Below, in pieces: positions 9,658 to 18,325 of a stretch of DNA of 64,000 nucleotides. Source of the DNA: Tritonibacter aquimaris (GTDB lineage: Bacteria; Pseudomonadota; Alphaproteobacteria; Rhodobacterales; Rhodobacteraceae); NCBI RefSeq assembly GCF_009617595.1, contig NZ_WIXK01000002.1:186001-250000 (forward strand), read 5' to 3'. The notes below the pieces were generated by a model. The model ran no database searches. It worked only from the letters and a program-made list of their open reading frames with translations, and had not been told where the DNA came from. The number at the start of each line of letters is the position of its first letter. Position 1 is the first letter of the stretch. Both the position numbers and the translations under genes were made by a program.

Positions 9658-10179
9658 ATGGACAGACGCGCCTTTACCGCAAGTGCAGCGGCGGGCCTCC
9701 TTCTTGGGGGCTGCGCATCGGCACCAAATGGAAAATTTCAGAACTACTATGGGCCCCGTGTCACCTCGGTGGTGGTCAATAAGGGCGCACGGAGAATGTA
9801 TTTGCTCAATGGCAATGACATTCTGAAGAAATACACTGTGGACCTGGGCTTTGCGCCATTGGGTCACAAGCGGATCGAAGGGGACGGGAAAACCCCTGAG
9901 GGTCAGTATTTCATCAACCGACGCAACCCAGATAGCGCGTTCCACCTGTCGATTGGTATTTCTTACCCCAACGCGCAGGACCGTGCGCGGGCGCGGGCTA
10001 TGGGGAGAAGTCCGGGTGGAGAAATCTTTATCCATGGCCAGCCCAACCTGCTGAAAGCCCGCAAACGGGCAGAGCGGGTCAGCGATTGGACAGCGGGCTG
10101 TATCGCAGTAAAAAATCGCGAAATGGAAGATATCTACGCCATGGTGAAAAATGGCACGCCAATCTTTCTGAACGCTTGA
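9658..10179 (+). CDS. L,D-transpeptidase (YkuD family) lipoprotein
   Basis: A 173-residue exported protein. The N-terminus has twin arginines (DRRAF) and a lipobox LLLGGCAS, so lipidation at Cys19 is likely and export may be through Tat. The YkuD fold is shown by IHGQPN (His126) and the nucleophile motif WTAGCIAV (Cys148). The residue two before the Cys is Ala where many relatives have His, as in the YafK-like branch. These enzymes form 3-3 peptidoglycan cross-links or attach proteins to the wall. A strong terminator follows. Confidence 0.88.
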   Translation: MDRRAFTASAAAGLLLGGCASAPNGKFQNYYGPRVTSVVVNKGARRMYLLNGNDILKKYTVDLGFAPLGHKRIEGDGKTPEGQYFINRRNPDSAFHLSIGISYPNAQDRARARAMGRSPGGEIFIHGQPNLLKARKRAERVSDWTAGCIAVKNREMEDIYAMVKNGTPIFLNA

Positions 10180-10194
10180 GAGACAGATCAGAAT

Positions 10195-10227
10195 AAAAAA
10201 ACGGGCGCAACTGACGCCCGTTTTTTG
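10195..10227. terminator. Rho-independent terminator, probably bidirectional
   Basis: Perfect stem ACGGGCG (10201-10207) with CGCCCGT (10215-10221), a seven-base loop, an A run before it and a T run after it. It lies between two convergent genes and has T runs in both directions. Confidence 0.9.
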
Positions 10228-10255
10228 TTTTGAGAGATTGTTTACCGAACTCAGG

Positions 10256-10750
10256 TTAGCCGGCCATCACCAGTGTCCACCAGAGTTTGCCATTGGGTTC
10301 CTGAAACCAGAAAAAGCCCATGTCTGCCGCAGTTGGATCCAGAATCACCGAACGTGTTGCTGGATCTTCCATCCATGCTGTCAGGGTCTGGAGCTCGTTT
10401 TCATAGGTTTCCGAGATGGCTTCGCCGACCAGGGCACCGGGGTAACCCGTGCGGGCCACACGATCGAGCGGCGATGAGCCGTCTGAACCAAAATGCCAAG
10501 GGCGGTTTTGCACTGACATATCTCGGGAGTGAGTTGCAGCCGCTGCATTGAGCTGCGCGTTCAATTGTACAGGTGGTTGCCCTGCGGCTTCGCGTAGCGC
10601 GTTCACTGAATCCAACATGCGGAATTGCAGCTTGTCCGCGTTCCGGATGCGGTAAGCTCCATTCACGGCGGTCTCAACCGGTGTGGATGTGGCGCAGGCA
10701 GCAACAAAAGTGGACAGGCTCAACGCGAGGATCAGAAAAAATCGGGACAT
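10256..10750 (-). CDS. CAP/SCP-domain lipoprotein
   Basis: A 164-residue protein with a signal peptide and lipobox (FVAACATS, Cys19), so probably an envelope lipoprotein. The mature part fits the CAP (SCP/PR-1-like) superfamily: MLDSVNALREAAGQPPV, then NAAAATHSRDMS with a conserved His, WHFGSDGSSPLDRV, and VGEAISETYEN, followed by W-rich C-terminal strands. Function in bacteria is mostly unknown. Met at 10750 is chosen over one nine codons earlier because it starts directly at the signal peptide. It lies between two L,D-transpeptidases, suggesting an envelope role. Confidence 0.82.
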   Translation of the reverse strand: MSRFFLILALSLSTFVAACATSTPVETAVNGAYRIRNADKLQFRMLDSVNALREAAGQPPVQLNAQLNAAAATHSRDMSVQNRPWHFGSDGSSPLDRVARTGYPGALVGEAISETYENELQTLTAWMEDPATRSVILDPTAADMGFFWFQEPNGKLWWTLVMAG

Positions 10751-10919
10751 GTAGCACCTTGGGTAATCTGGACACATTGGCTTTAGCCTTCCTGTGGCGG
10801 ATGCGCAAATGGGCTGGCAGTATAATGCCAGTCACAGTTTTGTTTGATTTGCGACTGCGTCTTTGAAGCCATATTATGTAACGCAGATGTTTTCGTAAAT
10901 GATCCCGGGTGCAAAGCTT

Positions 10920-11537
10920 ATGACACAATCACCTTTAGGTTCCCTAAAGCGCCGGCAATTTCTGGCCTCTGCGGCTGCCTTTGCTGCAACTCCGGCCATG
11001 GCGCAACCTCTTGAGCCAAATGTAGAACCTGCTTTTGATCCGCTGCGCCCGCCCCCCGAGCCCGAGCCGCCTGTTGCGCGCAATATTTCTGCGTTCCGTG
11101 CAAAGGACTGGCGTCCCTATTTTGATTCTCTTCGCAAGGGCGCAATTCTGGTGGATATCGACAGCCGGGCGCTGCATTACTGGTCAAGCGACGGGGAAAC
11201 TTACAAGCTATTTCCCTCCTCTGTGCCGCTTTCTGATGATTTGACCCGCCGCGGACGCACGCAGATTATTCGAAAAGTTGAAGGTCCAAGTTGGGCGCCA
11301 ACGCCAAATATGCGCAAACGCAACCCGGAATGGCCGCCATATATCCCGCCAGGGCCTGATAATCCGCTTGGAACCCATGCGCTTTACCTCAGTTGGAAGT
11401 ATTATCGCATTCATGGCACCCACGATACGCGCAAAATTGGGCGTCGCTCGTCTAATGGTTGCATCGGCCTGTACAACGAGCACATCTCGGAACTATTTGC
11501 GATGGCAAAAGTTGGCACCCAGGTGTTGCTTATTTGA
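10920..11537 (+). CDS. L,D-transpeptidase (YkuD family) with Tat-type signal
   Basis: A 205-residue enzyme with the classic catalytic motif HGTHDTRKIGRRSSNGC: His165 and Cys181. The N-terminus KRRQFLASAAAFAATPAMA fits a twin-arginine signal cleaved after AMA, followed by a Pro/Glu-rich linker (PPPEPEPP) that probably spans to the wall. It resembles the ErfK/YbiS type and differs from the shorter lipoprotein paralogue at 9658. The ATG at 10920 is preferred over the one at 10899 because it sits closer to the signal; both are in frame. Confidence 0.9.
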   Translation: MTQSPLGSLKRRQFLASAAAFAATPAMAQPLEPNVEPAFDPLRPPPEPEPPVARNISAFRAKDWRPYFDSLRKGAILVDIDSRALHYWSSDGETYKLFPSSVPLSDDLTRRGRTQIIRKVEGPSWAPTPNMRKRNPEWPPYIPPGPDNPLGTHALYLSWKYYRIHGTHDTRKIGRRSSNGCIGLYNEHISELFAMAKVGTQVLLI

Positions 11538-11669
11538 CGACAAGCCCTTTAGGCTGGGTTCTGTGCGCGCAACAAGTGTTTGCAATTCCTTGGCTGGGGT
11601 GATTATTAGAATATCACGAAGTAATTCTTGGCGTGCACCGAAAGCTGTGTGCATTTACTGGAGGTTAAC

Positions 11670-11852
11670 ATGAAAAAACTCGTTCTTGCTGCTGCTCTGA
11701 CCGTTGCTGCATCCGCCGCTGTTGCTGGTGGCCTGGCAGATCCGATCGTAGAGCCGCCGGTCATCGTTGAAGCTGCCGAAGGTTCTTCCTCCGGCATCCT
11801 GCTGCCACTGCTGCTGCTGGTTCTCGTTGGCGCAGCTGTTGCATCGAACTAA
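11670..11852 (+). CDS. Small secreted/membrane protein of unknown function (60 aa)
   Basis: A 60-codon gene with a good Shine-Dalgarno (TGGAGG, about eight bases before ATG 11670). The N-terminus MKKLVLAAALTVAASAAVA is a signal peptide with an AVA cleavage site. A short acidic, proline-rich linker (ADPIVEPPVIVEAAEG) is followed by a hydrophobic segment, ILLPLLLLVLVGAAVA, that should sit in the membrane. It is monocistronic, with a strong terminator 20 bases after the stop. I do not recognise a function. Similar small envelope proteins occur in roseobacters from memory, unnamed. Confidence 0.75.
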   Translation: MKKLVLAAALTVAASAAVAGGLADPIVEPPVIVEAAEGSSSGILLPLLLLVLVGAAVASN

Positions 11853-11869
11853 GTTCGACGTGATTATGT

Positions 11870-11904
11870 AAAAAAGGCGGTGGGTCAAACCACCGCCTTT
11901 TTTC
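11870..11904. terminator. Rho-independent terminator
   Basis: Stem AAAGGCGGTGG with CCACCGCCTTT around a short GTCAAA loop, followed by T residues. It lies between the 60-aa gene and the convergent hemH, and has A/T runs on both sides so could serve both. Confidence 0.9.
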
Positions 11905-11921
11905 ATTTGGACATGGCTGAA

Positions 11922-12983
11922 TTACTCCAGCCAGCCTTTTAAATTATTCTCGATAACACCAGCCAGCGCCGCAATATGCTCCGGGTTATCATTGAGGCAG
12001 GGGATATACAGAAAATCCTCACCGCCCGCTTCTTCAAAGCTTTCTTTGATCTCTTCATTGATCTCTTCGAGCGTCTCAATGCAGTCGGCGGAAAAAGCAG
12101 GTGCAATGACTGCAATGTTTTTCTGACCCTCTCGCGCAAGATCAGCGACATGTTCGACGGTGTAGGGGCGTAGCCATTCTTCTGGGCCAAACACTGACTG
12201 AAACGTTGTGGTGATCTGGCTGTCATCCCAGCCAAGGCGTTCCTTTAGCAGGCGCGTGGTTTTCTGGCACTGGCAATGGTACGGATCACCTTCCATCAGA
12301 TAGCGCTTTGGCATGCCGTGATATGAGACCACCAGAAGATCGGGCTTTTTCTCGGCGGTGTCATAGGCGTCTTCGACAGATTTGGCCAAAGCGTCAATAT
12401 AAGCAGGATCATCGAAGTATGGCGGAATGGTGCGCGCGGCCGGCTGCCATTTTTCCTTCATCAATGCGCGGAAGAACTGGTCATTGGCGGTGCCGGATGT
12501 GGCGCCCGCGTATTGCGGGTAGAGCGGTACAAACAAGATTTTCTGGCAGCCCGCTTCAACCATTTTCCGCACCTTGGAGTCGGTCGACGGGTTGCCGTAG
12601 CGCATGCAAAAATCCACCATCACCTGATCGCCGTAACGCGCATGAAGCGCGTCAGCCATTTTGGCGGTCTGATCTTTGGTGATCGTCATCAAAGGGCTTT
12701 CGCCTTTGTCGTGATTCCAGATCGATTTATAGGCTTCGCCAGAGGAAAACGGTCGTTTGCTCAGGATGATCAGCTGCAGCAGCGGTTGCCATTTCCAGCG
12801 CGGGTAGTCGATCACCCGCTTGTCTGAAAGAAACTCGCTCAGATAGCGGCGCATGGGCCAATAGGTGTAATCATCCGGTGTGCCAAGGTTGGCCAGCAGG
12901 ATACCTACTTTTCCTGACTTGATTTTGGGATGCTCAGCTGGGGCGTGGGCTGTGCTACATTCGTTTTGCATATTGTCCAGCAT
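11922..12983 (-). CDS. hemH: Ferrochelatase
   Basis: Ferrochelatase inserts Fe2+ into protoporphyrin IX in the last step of heme synthesis. The 353-residue protein has the N-terminal LLANLGTPD motif, the catalytic-His motif SYHGMPKRY (His222), and the C-terminal APAFSADCIETLEEI stretch with the conserved acidic residues. Cysteines in DPYHCQCQ may relate to metal or cluster binding as in some alphaproteobacterial enzymes, but this is not certain. The ATG at 12983 has AGGA upstream; a Met four codons later is possible and an upstream Met at 13058 is not conserved. Confidence 0.93.
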   Translation of the reverse strand: MLDNMQNECSTAHAPAEHPKIKSGKVGILLANLGTPDDYTYWPMRRYLSEFLSDKRVIDYPRWKWQPLLQLIILSKRPFSSGEAYKSIWNHDKGESPLMTITKDQTAKMADALHARYGDQVMVDFCMRYGNPSTDSKVRKMVEAGCQKILFVPLYPQYAGATSGTANDQFFRALMKEKWQPAARTIPPYFDDPAYIDALAKSVEDAYDTAEKKPDLLVVSYHGMPKRYLMEGDPYHCQCQKTTRLLKERLGWDDSQITTTFQSVFGPEEWLRPYTVEHVADLAREGQKNIAVIAPAFSADCIETLEEINEEIKESFEEAGGEDFLYIPCLNDNPEHIAALAGVIENNLKGWLE

Positions 12984-13079
12984 TGTCAAAGTCCTGTGGG
13001 GGCCAAATATTGGTTGCCTTAAATAAAACCATACGAGGCGAAAAACCAATTGGATCACATTGGCGCATGTCTCGCGGGT

Positions 13080-13913
13080 CTAATCCTTGGGTAGCGGTTT
13101 TTCGGGCACTCGAAGCGCGTCAGCCAGGCGGGCCTTGGCGGATCCGGGGCGCAGCGGTTGGGGTTGGCTATCTGAAGGGCACCAGCCGGTGAGGCACACA
13201 AGCTCAAATGTCGCATGCAGACGCCCTGCGGGTGTTGAAAAATGCTGATGATACAGTGTGTCAGCATGTTCAAACAGGCGACGTGGGGTGAAGTTCTTCA
13301 CACGTGAACTCAAGGCATTGCCTTCACCCATCAGGCGCAGATCACGCCCCAGATGGAAAATGTCGCGATACTCAGCATTCTGTGGCACGACATCCGCAAC
13401 AGGAAGCGCAAACCCAGCGCGTTGCAACAGTGCGCCCATATCGCGAATTTCAGCCATGGGTGAAACTCGGGGTGACAATCCGCCGTTCAGCTGGCTTTCG
13501 GCCTCTGCCAGTACGGTGCGCAGCTCATGCAGGGTGCGCCCTCCCAAGGCCATTAGCAGCAAGAGACCATCTTCCTGAAGTGCGCGTCTGCATTGAATCA
13601 GCTGGCCTACGGGATCATTGGCCCAATGCAGTGACATGGCATGAATAACAAGATCATGTGCGCCTGGCTCAAGGTCAAGTACCTCAGAGTCCGTAACAAT
13701 TTTGGCGCTTTGGCTAAAATTTTCCCAAATTTTGCCAAAACCACTAACAATCGCCGGCTTTGTAAAGGTCCTGTTAACCAATGTTAGCCGATCTTCTACT
13801 TCGTCACGGGCAAGCTGTTGAAGAAACATTGATTGCGGTTTGCTCCGGGCGCGATGGGCATCCAGAGCATGGCGATCAAAAAGATTGGGCTGGCTGTGCG
13901 GTGTCTCACTCAT
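13080..13913 (-). CDS. NDUFAF5-like methyltransferase-fold protein
   Basis: A 277-residue protein that aligns by eye with NDUFAF5, a mitochondrial complex I assembly factor: N-terminal LFDRHALDAHRARS, the SLHWANDP motif, LGGRTLHELR, and GLSPRVSPMAEIRDMGALLQ followed by RAGF. The usual SAM motif I (DxGxGxG) is not recognisable at about residues 53-60 (AIVSGFGK), so methyltransferase activity is doubtful; human NDUFAF5 is reported to be an arginine hydroxylase of complex I. It is often annotated as a BioC-like methyltransferase. It is divergent from comF with only about 14 bases between start codons. Confidence 0.8.
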   Translation of the reverse strand: MSETPHSQPNLFDRHALDAHRARSKPQSMFLQQLARDEVEDRLTLVNRTFTKPAIVSGFGKIWENFSQSAKIVTDSEVLDLEPGAHDLVIHAMSLHWANDPVGQLIQCRRALQEDGLLLLMALGGRTLHELRTVLAEAESQLNGGLSPRVSPMAEIRDMGALLQRAGFALPVADVVPQNAEYRDIFHLGRDLRLMGEGNALSSRVKNFTPRRLFEHADTLYHQHFSTPAGRLHATFELVCLTGWCPSDSQPQPLRPGSAKARLADALRVPEKPLPKD

Positions 13914-13927
13914 GGGAGATGTTTAAG

Positions 13928-14668
13928 ATGTTGCACGCCCAGATTCAAACGGCTGTTTCGCTGGTCTACCCGCCACAGTGTTCGTGCTGTGATGCGCTGG
14001 TTGAAAGCGACGTGGGTCTTTGTGGTGCGTGCTGGCGGGAAATGAATTTCATTTCCGGTGCGGTTTGCGAAAGCTGCGGCTGTGCTTTGCCCGGTGAAAG
14101 TGATGGCTATCGGTTGGAATGTGATGACTGTTTGTCAAATCCACGACCGTGGAGCCAGGGGCGTGCGGCGCTTGAATATGAAGGTAAAGCCCGAGAGCTA
14201 GTGTTGGGATTGAAGCACGGAGACCGCACCGAGCTGGCCCCAATGGCGGCAGGTTGGATGCTGCGCGCAGCGCAACCGATCTTGCAGGACAATCCCATTG
14301 TGACCCCGGTGCCGCTTCATTGGAGCCGGATGTTACGGCGCAAATACAACCAATCGGCGCTTTTGGCGGAATCTTTTGCCAGACACGGGCGGTTGGATTA
14401 CTGGCCTGATCTTCTGAAACGCACCCGGCTCACCCCGTCGCTGGATCGCAAATCCAAAGAGGATCGTTTCCGCATTCTTCGAAACGCCATTACCGCCCAC
14501 CCCCGCCATTGCGAGCTGATTCATGGTCGGGTTGTGGTGCTTGTTGATGATGTAATGACTTCGGGAGCAACGCTGTCTGCCTGCACCGAAGCCTGCCTGC
14601 GCGCAGGGGCTGCGGATGTGCGGGTTGTGGTGCTCGCACGGGCGCGCAAATCGGTCACGCCACAGTGA
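13928..14668 (+). CDS. comF: ComF-family phosphoribosyltransferase-like protein
   Basis: A 246-residue ComF protein. The N-terminus has a cysteine-rich zinc-ribbon-like region (Cys 18, 20, 21, 32, 35, 47, 50, 52, 65, 68), and the C-terminus a phosphoribosyltransferase signature VVVLVDDVMTSGAT at about 202-215. In naturally competent bacteria ComF helps internalised single-stranded DNA; the biochemical activity is not established. The ATG at 13928 is chosen over the ATG at 13919 because GGGAG lies nine bases upstream of it. That ribosome binding site falls in the tiny gap to the divergent gene. Confidence 0.9.
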   Translation: MLHAQIQTAVSLVYPPQCSCCDALVESDVGLCGACWREMNFISGAVCESCGCALPGESDGYRLECDDCLSNPRPWSQGRAALEYEGKARELVLGLKHGDRTELAPMAAGWMLRAAQPILQDNPIVTPVPLHWSRMLRRKYNQSALLAESFARHGRLDYWPDLLKRTRLTPSLDRKSKEDRFRILRNAITAHPRHCELIHGRVVVLVDDVMTSGATLSACTEACLRAGAADVRVVVLARARKSVTPQ

Positions 14669-14755
14669 ACGGACCAGATTGCATCTGGAATTTAGGCATC
14701 GGCCATCCCAAATTGGCTGACGAACCTAAACCATGACCAATTTGGAGCGCTTTTC

Positions 14756-15013
14756 ATGAAATCAGTCGAAATCTATACTTCCCCTTTGTGCGGCTACTGC
14801 CATCAGGCAAAAAAGCTGCTCAAGCAGAAAGGCGTCAAGTTTTCGGAAGTGAACGTGCTGACCCAGCCCAAACGCAAACAGGAAATGATCAAACGCGCCA
14901 ATGGTGGCCGTACCGTGCCGCAGATTTTTATTGGCGACAAACATGTTGGCGGCTGCGATGATCTCTATGCGCTTGAGCGGGCGGGTAAGCTTGACCCGAT
15001 TCTGGCAGCCTAA
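14756..15013 (+). CDS. grxC: Glutaredoxin 3
   Basis: An 85-residue monothiol/dithiol glutaredoxin with active site CGYC (Cys12, Cys15), the cis-proline motif RTVPQIFIG and the glutathione-binding GGCDDL. The common CPYC is CGYC here, a frequent alphaproteobacterial variant. It reduces disulfides with glutathione. It is followed 16 bases later by a Nit1-like amidohydrolase that probably acts on deaminated glutathione, so the two form a plausible thiol-metabolism operon with the MarR gene. Confidence 0.94.
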   Translation: MKSVEIYTSPLCGYCHQAKKLLKQKGVKFSEVNVLTQPKRKQEMIKRANGGRTVPQIFIGDKHVGGCDDLYALERAGKLDPILAA

Positions 15014-15029
15014 AGATCGAGAGATGTAA

Positions 15030-15860
15030 ATGCGTGTTGCCCTGTTGCAGATGACCTCTTCGGATCAGCCCGAAGACAATATCAAAACCGCTGTTGATAT
15101 GATCGCAGCGGCAGCAGCGGGTGGCGCGCGTTACGTATTAACGCCCGAAGTAACCAATTGCCTGTCATCAAGCCGTTCTCATCAGCAATCTGTCTTGCAG
15201 CAGCAGGAAGATGATCCAACGCTTGCAGCTCTGCGGGCCGCAGCGGCAGAGCATGAGATCTGGCTGACCATCGGATCGCTTGGGCTGAAGACCGGGGATG
15301 CGGATGGTCGCTTTGCCAATCGCCAGTTTCTGATTGCACCCAGCGGTGAGATTGCTGCGCAGTATGACAAGATCCACATGTTTGATGTGCAGGTGTCCGC
15401 AGAAGAGACCTACCGCGAATCAGATGGGTACCGCCCCGGTGGCAAAGCCGTCGTTGCACAGACGGATTTTGGCAAAATTGGCCTGACGATTTGTTATGAT
15501 GTGCGCTTTCCCTATCTGCATCGGGCTTTGGCCAAGGCGGGCGCGCAGATCCTGACCGCACCAGCCGCGTTTTCCTACGTCACAGGCGCGGCGCATTGGC
15601 ATGCCTTGTTACAGGCGCGTGCGATTGAAACCGGCTGCTTTGTTTTGGCGCCTGCGCAAACGGGCACACATGCGGCAACCCGTGGACCTAGTCGCAAAAC
15701 CTATGGTCATTCGCTGGTTATTGCGCCCTGGGGTGAAATTTTGCTCGATGCAGGTGTTGATCCCGGCGTGAGTTTCGTAGATCTCGACATGGAGAAGGTG
15801 GCAGAGGCACGCAATCGTGTGCCCTCCCTGACCCATGATAGAGAGTTCGACGGACCCTGA
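15030..15860 (+). CDS. Carbon-nitrogen hydrolase, Nit1-like (probable deaminated glutathione amidase)
   Basis: A 276-residue member of the nitrilase superfamily. The catalytic triad is visible: Glu40 (LTPEVTN), Lys114 (QYDKIHM) and Cys155 (ICYDVRFP). The ICYDVRFPYLHRALA block and the FDVQVSAEETYRES segment are typical of Nit1, which hydrolyses deaminated glutathione formed by transaminase side reactions. The neighbouring glutaredoxin gene fits that assignment. Substrate is inferred from family, not shown. Its stop overlaps the MarR start. Confidence 0.88.
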   Translation: MRVALLQMTSSDQPEDNIKTAVDMIAAAAAGGARYVLTPEVTNCLSSSRSHQQSVLQQQEDDPTLAALRAAAAEHEIWLTIGSLGLKTGDADGRFANRQFLIAPSGEIAAQYDKIHMFDVQVSAEETYRESDGYRPGGKAVVAQTDFGKIGLTICYDVRFPYLHRALAKAGAQILTAPAAFSYVTGAAHWHALLQARAIETGCFVLAPAQTGTHAATRGPSRKTYGHSLVIAPWGEILLDAGVDPGVSFVDLDMEKVAEARNRVPSLTHDREFDGP

Positions 15861-16300
15861 TGGAAGATAAATCCCCCCTTGCGGTATCGCTGTTCAGCGA
15901 GATCTTGATGGCTGATCAATTGGCGCGGGCCCGATTGAGCAAAGCTCTGCCCAAGGGAATGGAGCTGTCGCATTTCTCGGTGCTGAACCATTTGGCAGGT
16001 GTTGGGCTTGAACGCACGCCCGCGCAGCTTGCCAAGCTGTTTCACGTTACCCGTGGTGCCATGACCAATACGCTCAATAAGCTGGAAGTGGCAGGCTACA
16101 TTCATATTCGCCCCGATTGGGATGATGCGCGCCGTAAATTTGTGGCAATCAGCCCCGCAGGCCGTCAGGCGCGGGATACCGCATTGGCAAGTATCATTCC
16201 GGTGATTTCCGAAGTGGTGAATGAGTTGGGAGAGGAGCGCGTTCGCGCAACGCTGCCCATTTTGCGCGAATTGCGCGAAAAGCTGGATCAGGCGAACTGA
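15860..16300 (+). CDS. MarR-family transcriptional regulator
   Basis: A 146-residue winged-helix protein. Helix-turn-helix and wing are seen in RTPAQLAKLFHVTRGAMTNT, LNKLEVAGYIHI and RPDWDDARRKFVAISPAGR, the last being the MarR wing signature with the DxR motif. It starts at an ATG overlapping the TGA of the upstream amidohydrolase, so it is part of the grxC operon. MarR proteins usually repress adjacent genes and respond to small aromatic or redox ligands. Autoregulation of this operon is possible but no operator was identified. Confidence 0.9.
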   Translation: MEDKSPLAVSLFSEILMADQLARARLSKALPKGMELSHFSVLNHLAGVGLERTPAQLAKLFHVTRGAMTNTLNKLEVAGYIHIRPDWDDARRKFVAISPAGRQARDTALASIIPVISEVVNELGEERVRATLPILRELREKLDQAN

Positions 16301-16333
16301 TTCAGATGCATTCATCGGACACCTAAGATGGAA

Positions 16334-16362
16334 AAAAGGATGCCAAAATTGGCATCCTTTTA
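16334..16362 (+). terminator. Rho-independent terminator
   Basis: Palindrome AAAGGATGCC (AAAATT) GGCATCCTTTT directly after the MarR gene, with A and T runs at both ends. Confidence 0.85.
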
Positions 16363-16395
16363 GGGGTAGGGGCTTTGAAATCTGCGCCCTTTGAT

Positions 16396-16520
16396 GACCT
16401 TTGCCCCATCCTGACAAAGGTCCTTCGCGAGTGGTGGGTTCAGCAATATCTAGCCCTAACACCAGCTTATGCGAAATGGATCCAATTTTAAACAACGCAG
16501 AAGGATGTATGCTTATCCTT
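16396..16520. repeat. Intergenic inverted repeats between marR and ubiG
   Basis: The roughly 180 bases between the marR terminator and the ubiG stop hold no gene. Two perfect inverted repeats are visible: GACCTTTG (16396-16403) with CAAAGGTC (16415-16422), and AAGGAT (16501-16506) with ATCCTT (16515-16520). The second lies 26 bases beyond the ubiG stop and could help to end ubiG transcripts, but it lacks a T run on that strand. Confidence 0.55.
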
Positions 16521-16545
16521 TAGAATAGGTCACGCGTTTCAGATC

Positions 16546-17295
16546 CTATGAGTTTGGTTTGATGCTGGAGGTTGTGTAATTTACGCTCAGATCGCGATCT
16601 GAAAGCGACCAGTTCCAGGAAATGGGATTGAAGACAAACCCCTTTCGATCCACTGGTTTCAGCCCGGCTTGCGTCAGCAGATCAAACAATTCGTCGGGGG
16701 TGATGAACTTTGACCATTCATGAGTGCCGCGCGGCAGCCATCGCATAATGACTTCGGCGCCTACAATTGCCATCGCATAGCTTTTTGCGTTGCGGTTGAT
16801 GGTGGAACAGATCTGCAGCCCACCCGGGCGCAGCAACTGCTGAGCCGCGGTAAGATAGCTAAGCGGATCGGCCACATGCTCCACCACTTCCATATTCAGC
16901 ACCACATCAAATTGTTCACCTGCCTCAGCCATGGCTTCGGCGGTGGTGTGGCGATAATCGATTTGCAGCCCGGACTGTTCCGCATGAAGGCGGGCAACGG
17001 GTAGGTTCTTTTCCGCAGCATCCGCACCCACCACGGTTGCCCCAAGGCGGGCAATCGGCTCGCTCAGCAGGCCGCCACCGCAGCCGATATCAAGCACGCG
17101 TAGCCCTTCAAAAGGGGCCTCAGCCGAGAGATCGCGACCAAATTCAGCTGCGATCTGATTGGTGATGTAATCCAGGCGACACGGATTCAGCATGTGCAGA
17201 GGCTTAAACTTCCCATGAGGATCCCACCATTCTGCGGCCATGGCCTCAAATTTTGCGATCTCTGAAGGATCAACGGTGGTGTGAGGCGCTTGCAT
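16546..17295 (-). CDS. ubiG: Ubiquinone biosynthesis O-methyltransferase
   Basis: UbiG makes both O-methylations of ubiquinone synthesis. The 249-residue protein begins with the family block [20 protein letters not shown], has SAM motif [10 protein letters not shown] (67-75) and motif [12 protein letters not shown], and ends with the KFITPDEL and [12 protein letters not shown] segments typical of UbiG. The start at 17295 has GGAG about eight bases upstream; the earlier Met at 17352 would overlap the divergent pip gene and is unlikely. Confidence 0.95.
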   Translation of the reverse strand: MQAPHTTVDPSEIAKFEAMAAEWWDPHGKFKPLHMLNPCRLDYITNQIAAEFGRDLSAEAPFEGLRVLDIGCGGGLLSEPIARLGATVVGADAAEKNLPVARLHAEQSGLQIDYRHTTAEAMAEAGEQFDVVLNMEVVEHVADPLSYLTAAQQLLRPGGLQICSTINRNAKSYAMAIVGAEVIMRWLPRGTHEWSKFITPDELFDLLTQAGLKPVDRKGFVFNPISWNWSLSDRDLSVNYTTSSIKPNS

Positions 17296-17344
17296 TCCTG
17301 TCTCCGTATGTTCTTTTACCTTGTAGACGATATATAGGCCTGTA

Positions 17345-18325
17345 ATGGACAAATACCCGGACCAAAAGCGCGCAGTGCAATATCTTTACCCGCCGATCGA
17401 ACCTTTTGATCAGCGAATGCTGGATGTTGGCCAGGGACACCGCATTTATGTTGAACAATCCGGCAATCCCAAGGGCATTCCGGTTGTGGTCTGCCACGGC
17501 GGCCCTGGTGGTGGCAGTAGCCCTGCGATGCGGCGCTATTTTGACCCGGAAAAATACCGGGTGATCCTGTTTGATCAGCGTGGATGTGGCAGATCGCGGC
17601 CCTATGCGTCCTGCGAATCCAATACCACCTGGCATCTGGTTGCGGATATGGAGAAGATCCGCGTGCTGCTGGGGATCGAGCAATGGATAGTCTTTGGCGG
17701 CAGCTGGGGTGCAACGCTTGCCTTGGTCTATGCGCAATCGCACCCGGAATATGTGCGCAATATTATCCTGCGCGGTGTTTTCCTGATGACGCAGGCTGAG
17801 CTTGATTGGTTTTACAATGGTGGCGCAGCGCGGTTTTGGCCCGACACATGGGCGCGCTTTGTGAACCCAATCCCCGAAGATGAGCGCGGCAATCTTATTG
17901 AAGCCTATAATAAACGTCTTTTCAGCGGCAATCGTAGCGATGAGATCCGTTTTGGGCGCGCGTGGTCAGCCTGGGAAAACGCACTGGCCTCCATTGCATC
18001 AAACGGTGCCTCGGGTGAAGCACCGGGCGAATACGCTCGTGCCTTTGCCCGCCTGGAGAACCACTATTTCATCAATCGCGGCTTTTTGGATTTTGATGGG
18101 CAGATCCTCGCCAATATCGGGGCGATCTCCCATATTCCCGGCATCATTGTGCAGGGGCGATATGATATGATTTGTCCGCCACTGGCCGCCTGGCGTTTGA
18201 ATGAACTGTGGCCAAACGCAGATCTTGTTATGGTGCGCGATGCCGGACATGCTTTGTCTGAGCCGGGAATCAGCAAAGAGCTGGTGCGTGCCATGGACCG
18301 AATTGCAGAGATGGAAGACGAATGA
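17345..18325 (+). CDS. pip: Prolyl aminopeptidase (proline iminopeptidase)
   Basis: A 326-residue S33-family serine peptidase that removes N-terminal proline. Visible features are the oxyanion-hole HGGPGGG (51-57), FDQRGCGRS, nucleophile Ser120 in [10 protein letters not shown], Asp274 (GRYDMICP) and His302 (DAGHALS). The N-terminal block [16 protein letters not shown] is characteristic. It is divergent from ubiG with about 50 bases between start codons, so the two promoters lie in very little space. Its stop overlaps the next gene by four bases. Confidence 0.94.
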   Translation: MDKYPDQKRAVQYLYPPIEPFDQRMLDVGQGHRIYVEQSGNPKGIPVVVCHGGPGGGSSPAMRRYFDPEKYRVILFDQRGCGRSRPYASCESNTTWHLVADMEKIRVLLGIEQWIVFGGSWGATLALVYAQSHPEYVRNIILRGVFLMTQAELDWFYNGGAARFWPDTWARFVNPIPEDERGNLIEAYNKRLFSGNRSDEIRFGRAWSAWENALASIASNGASGEAPGEYARAFARLENHYFINRGFLDFDGQILANIGAISHIPGIIVQGRYDMICPPLAAWRLNELWPNADLVMVRDAGHALSEPGISKELVRAMDRIAEMEDE

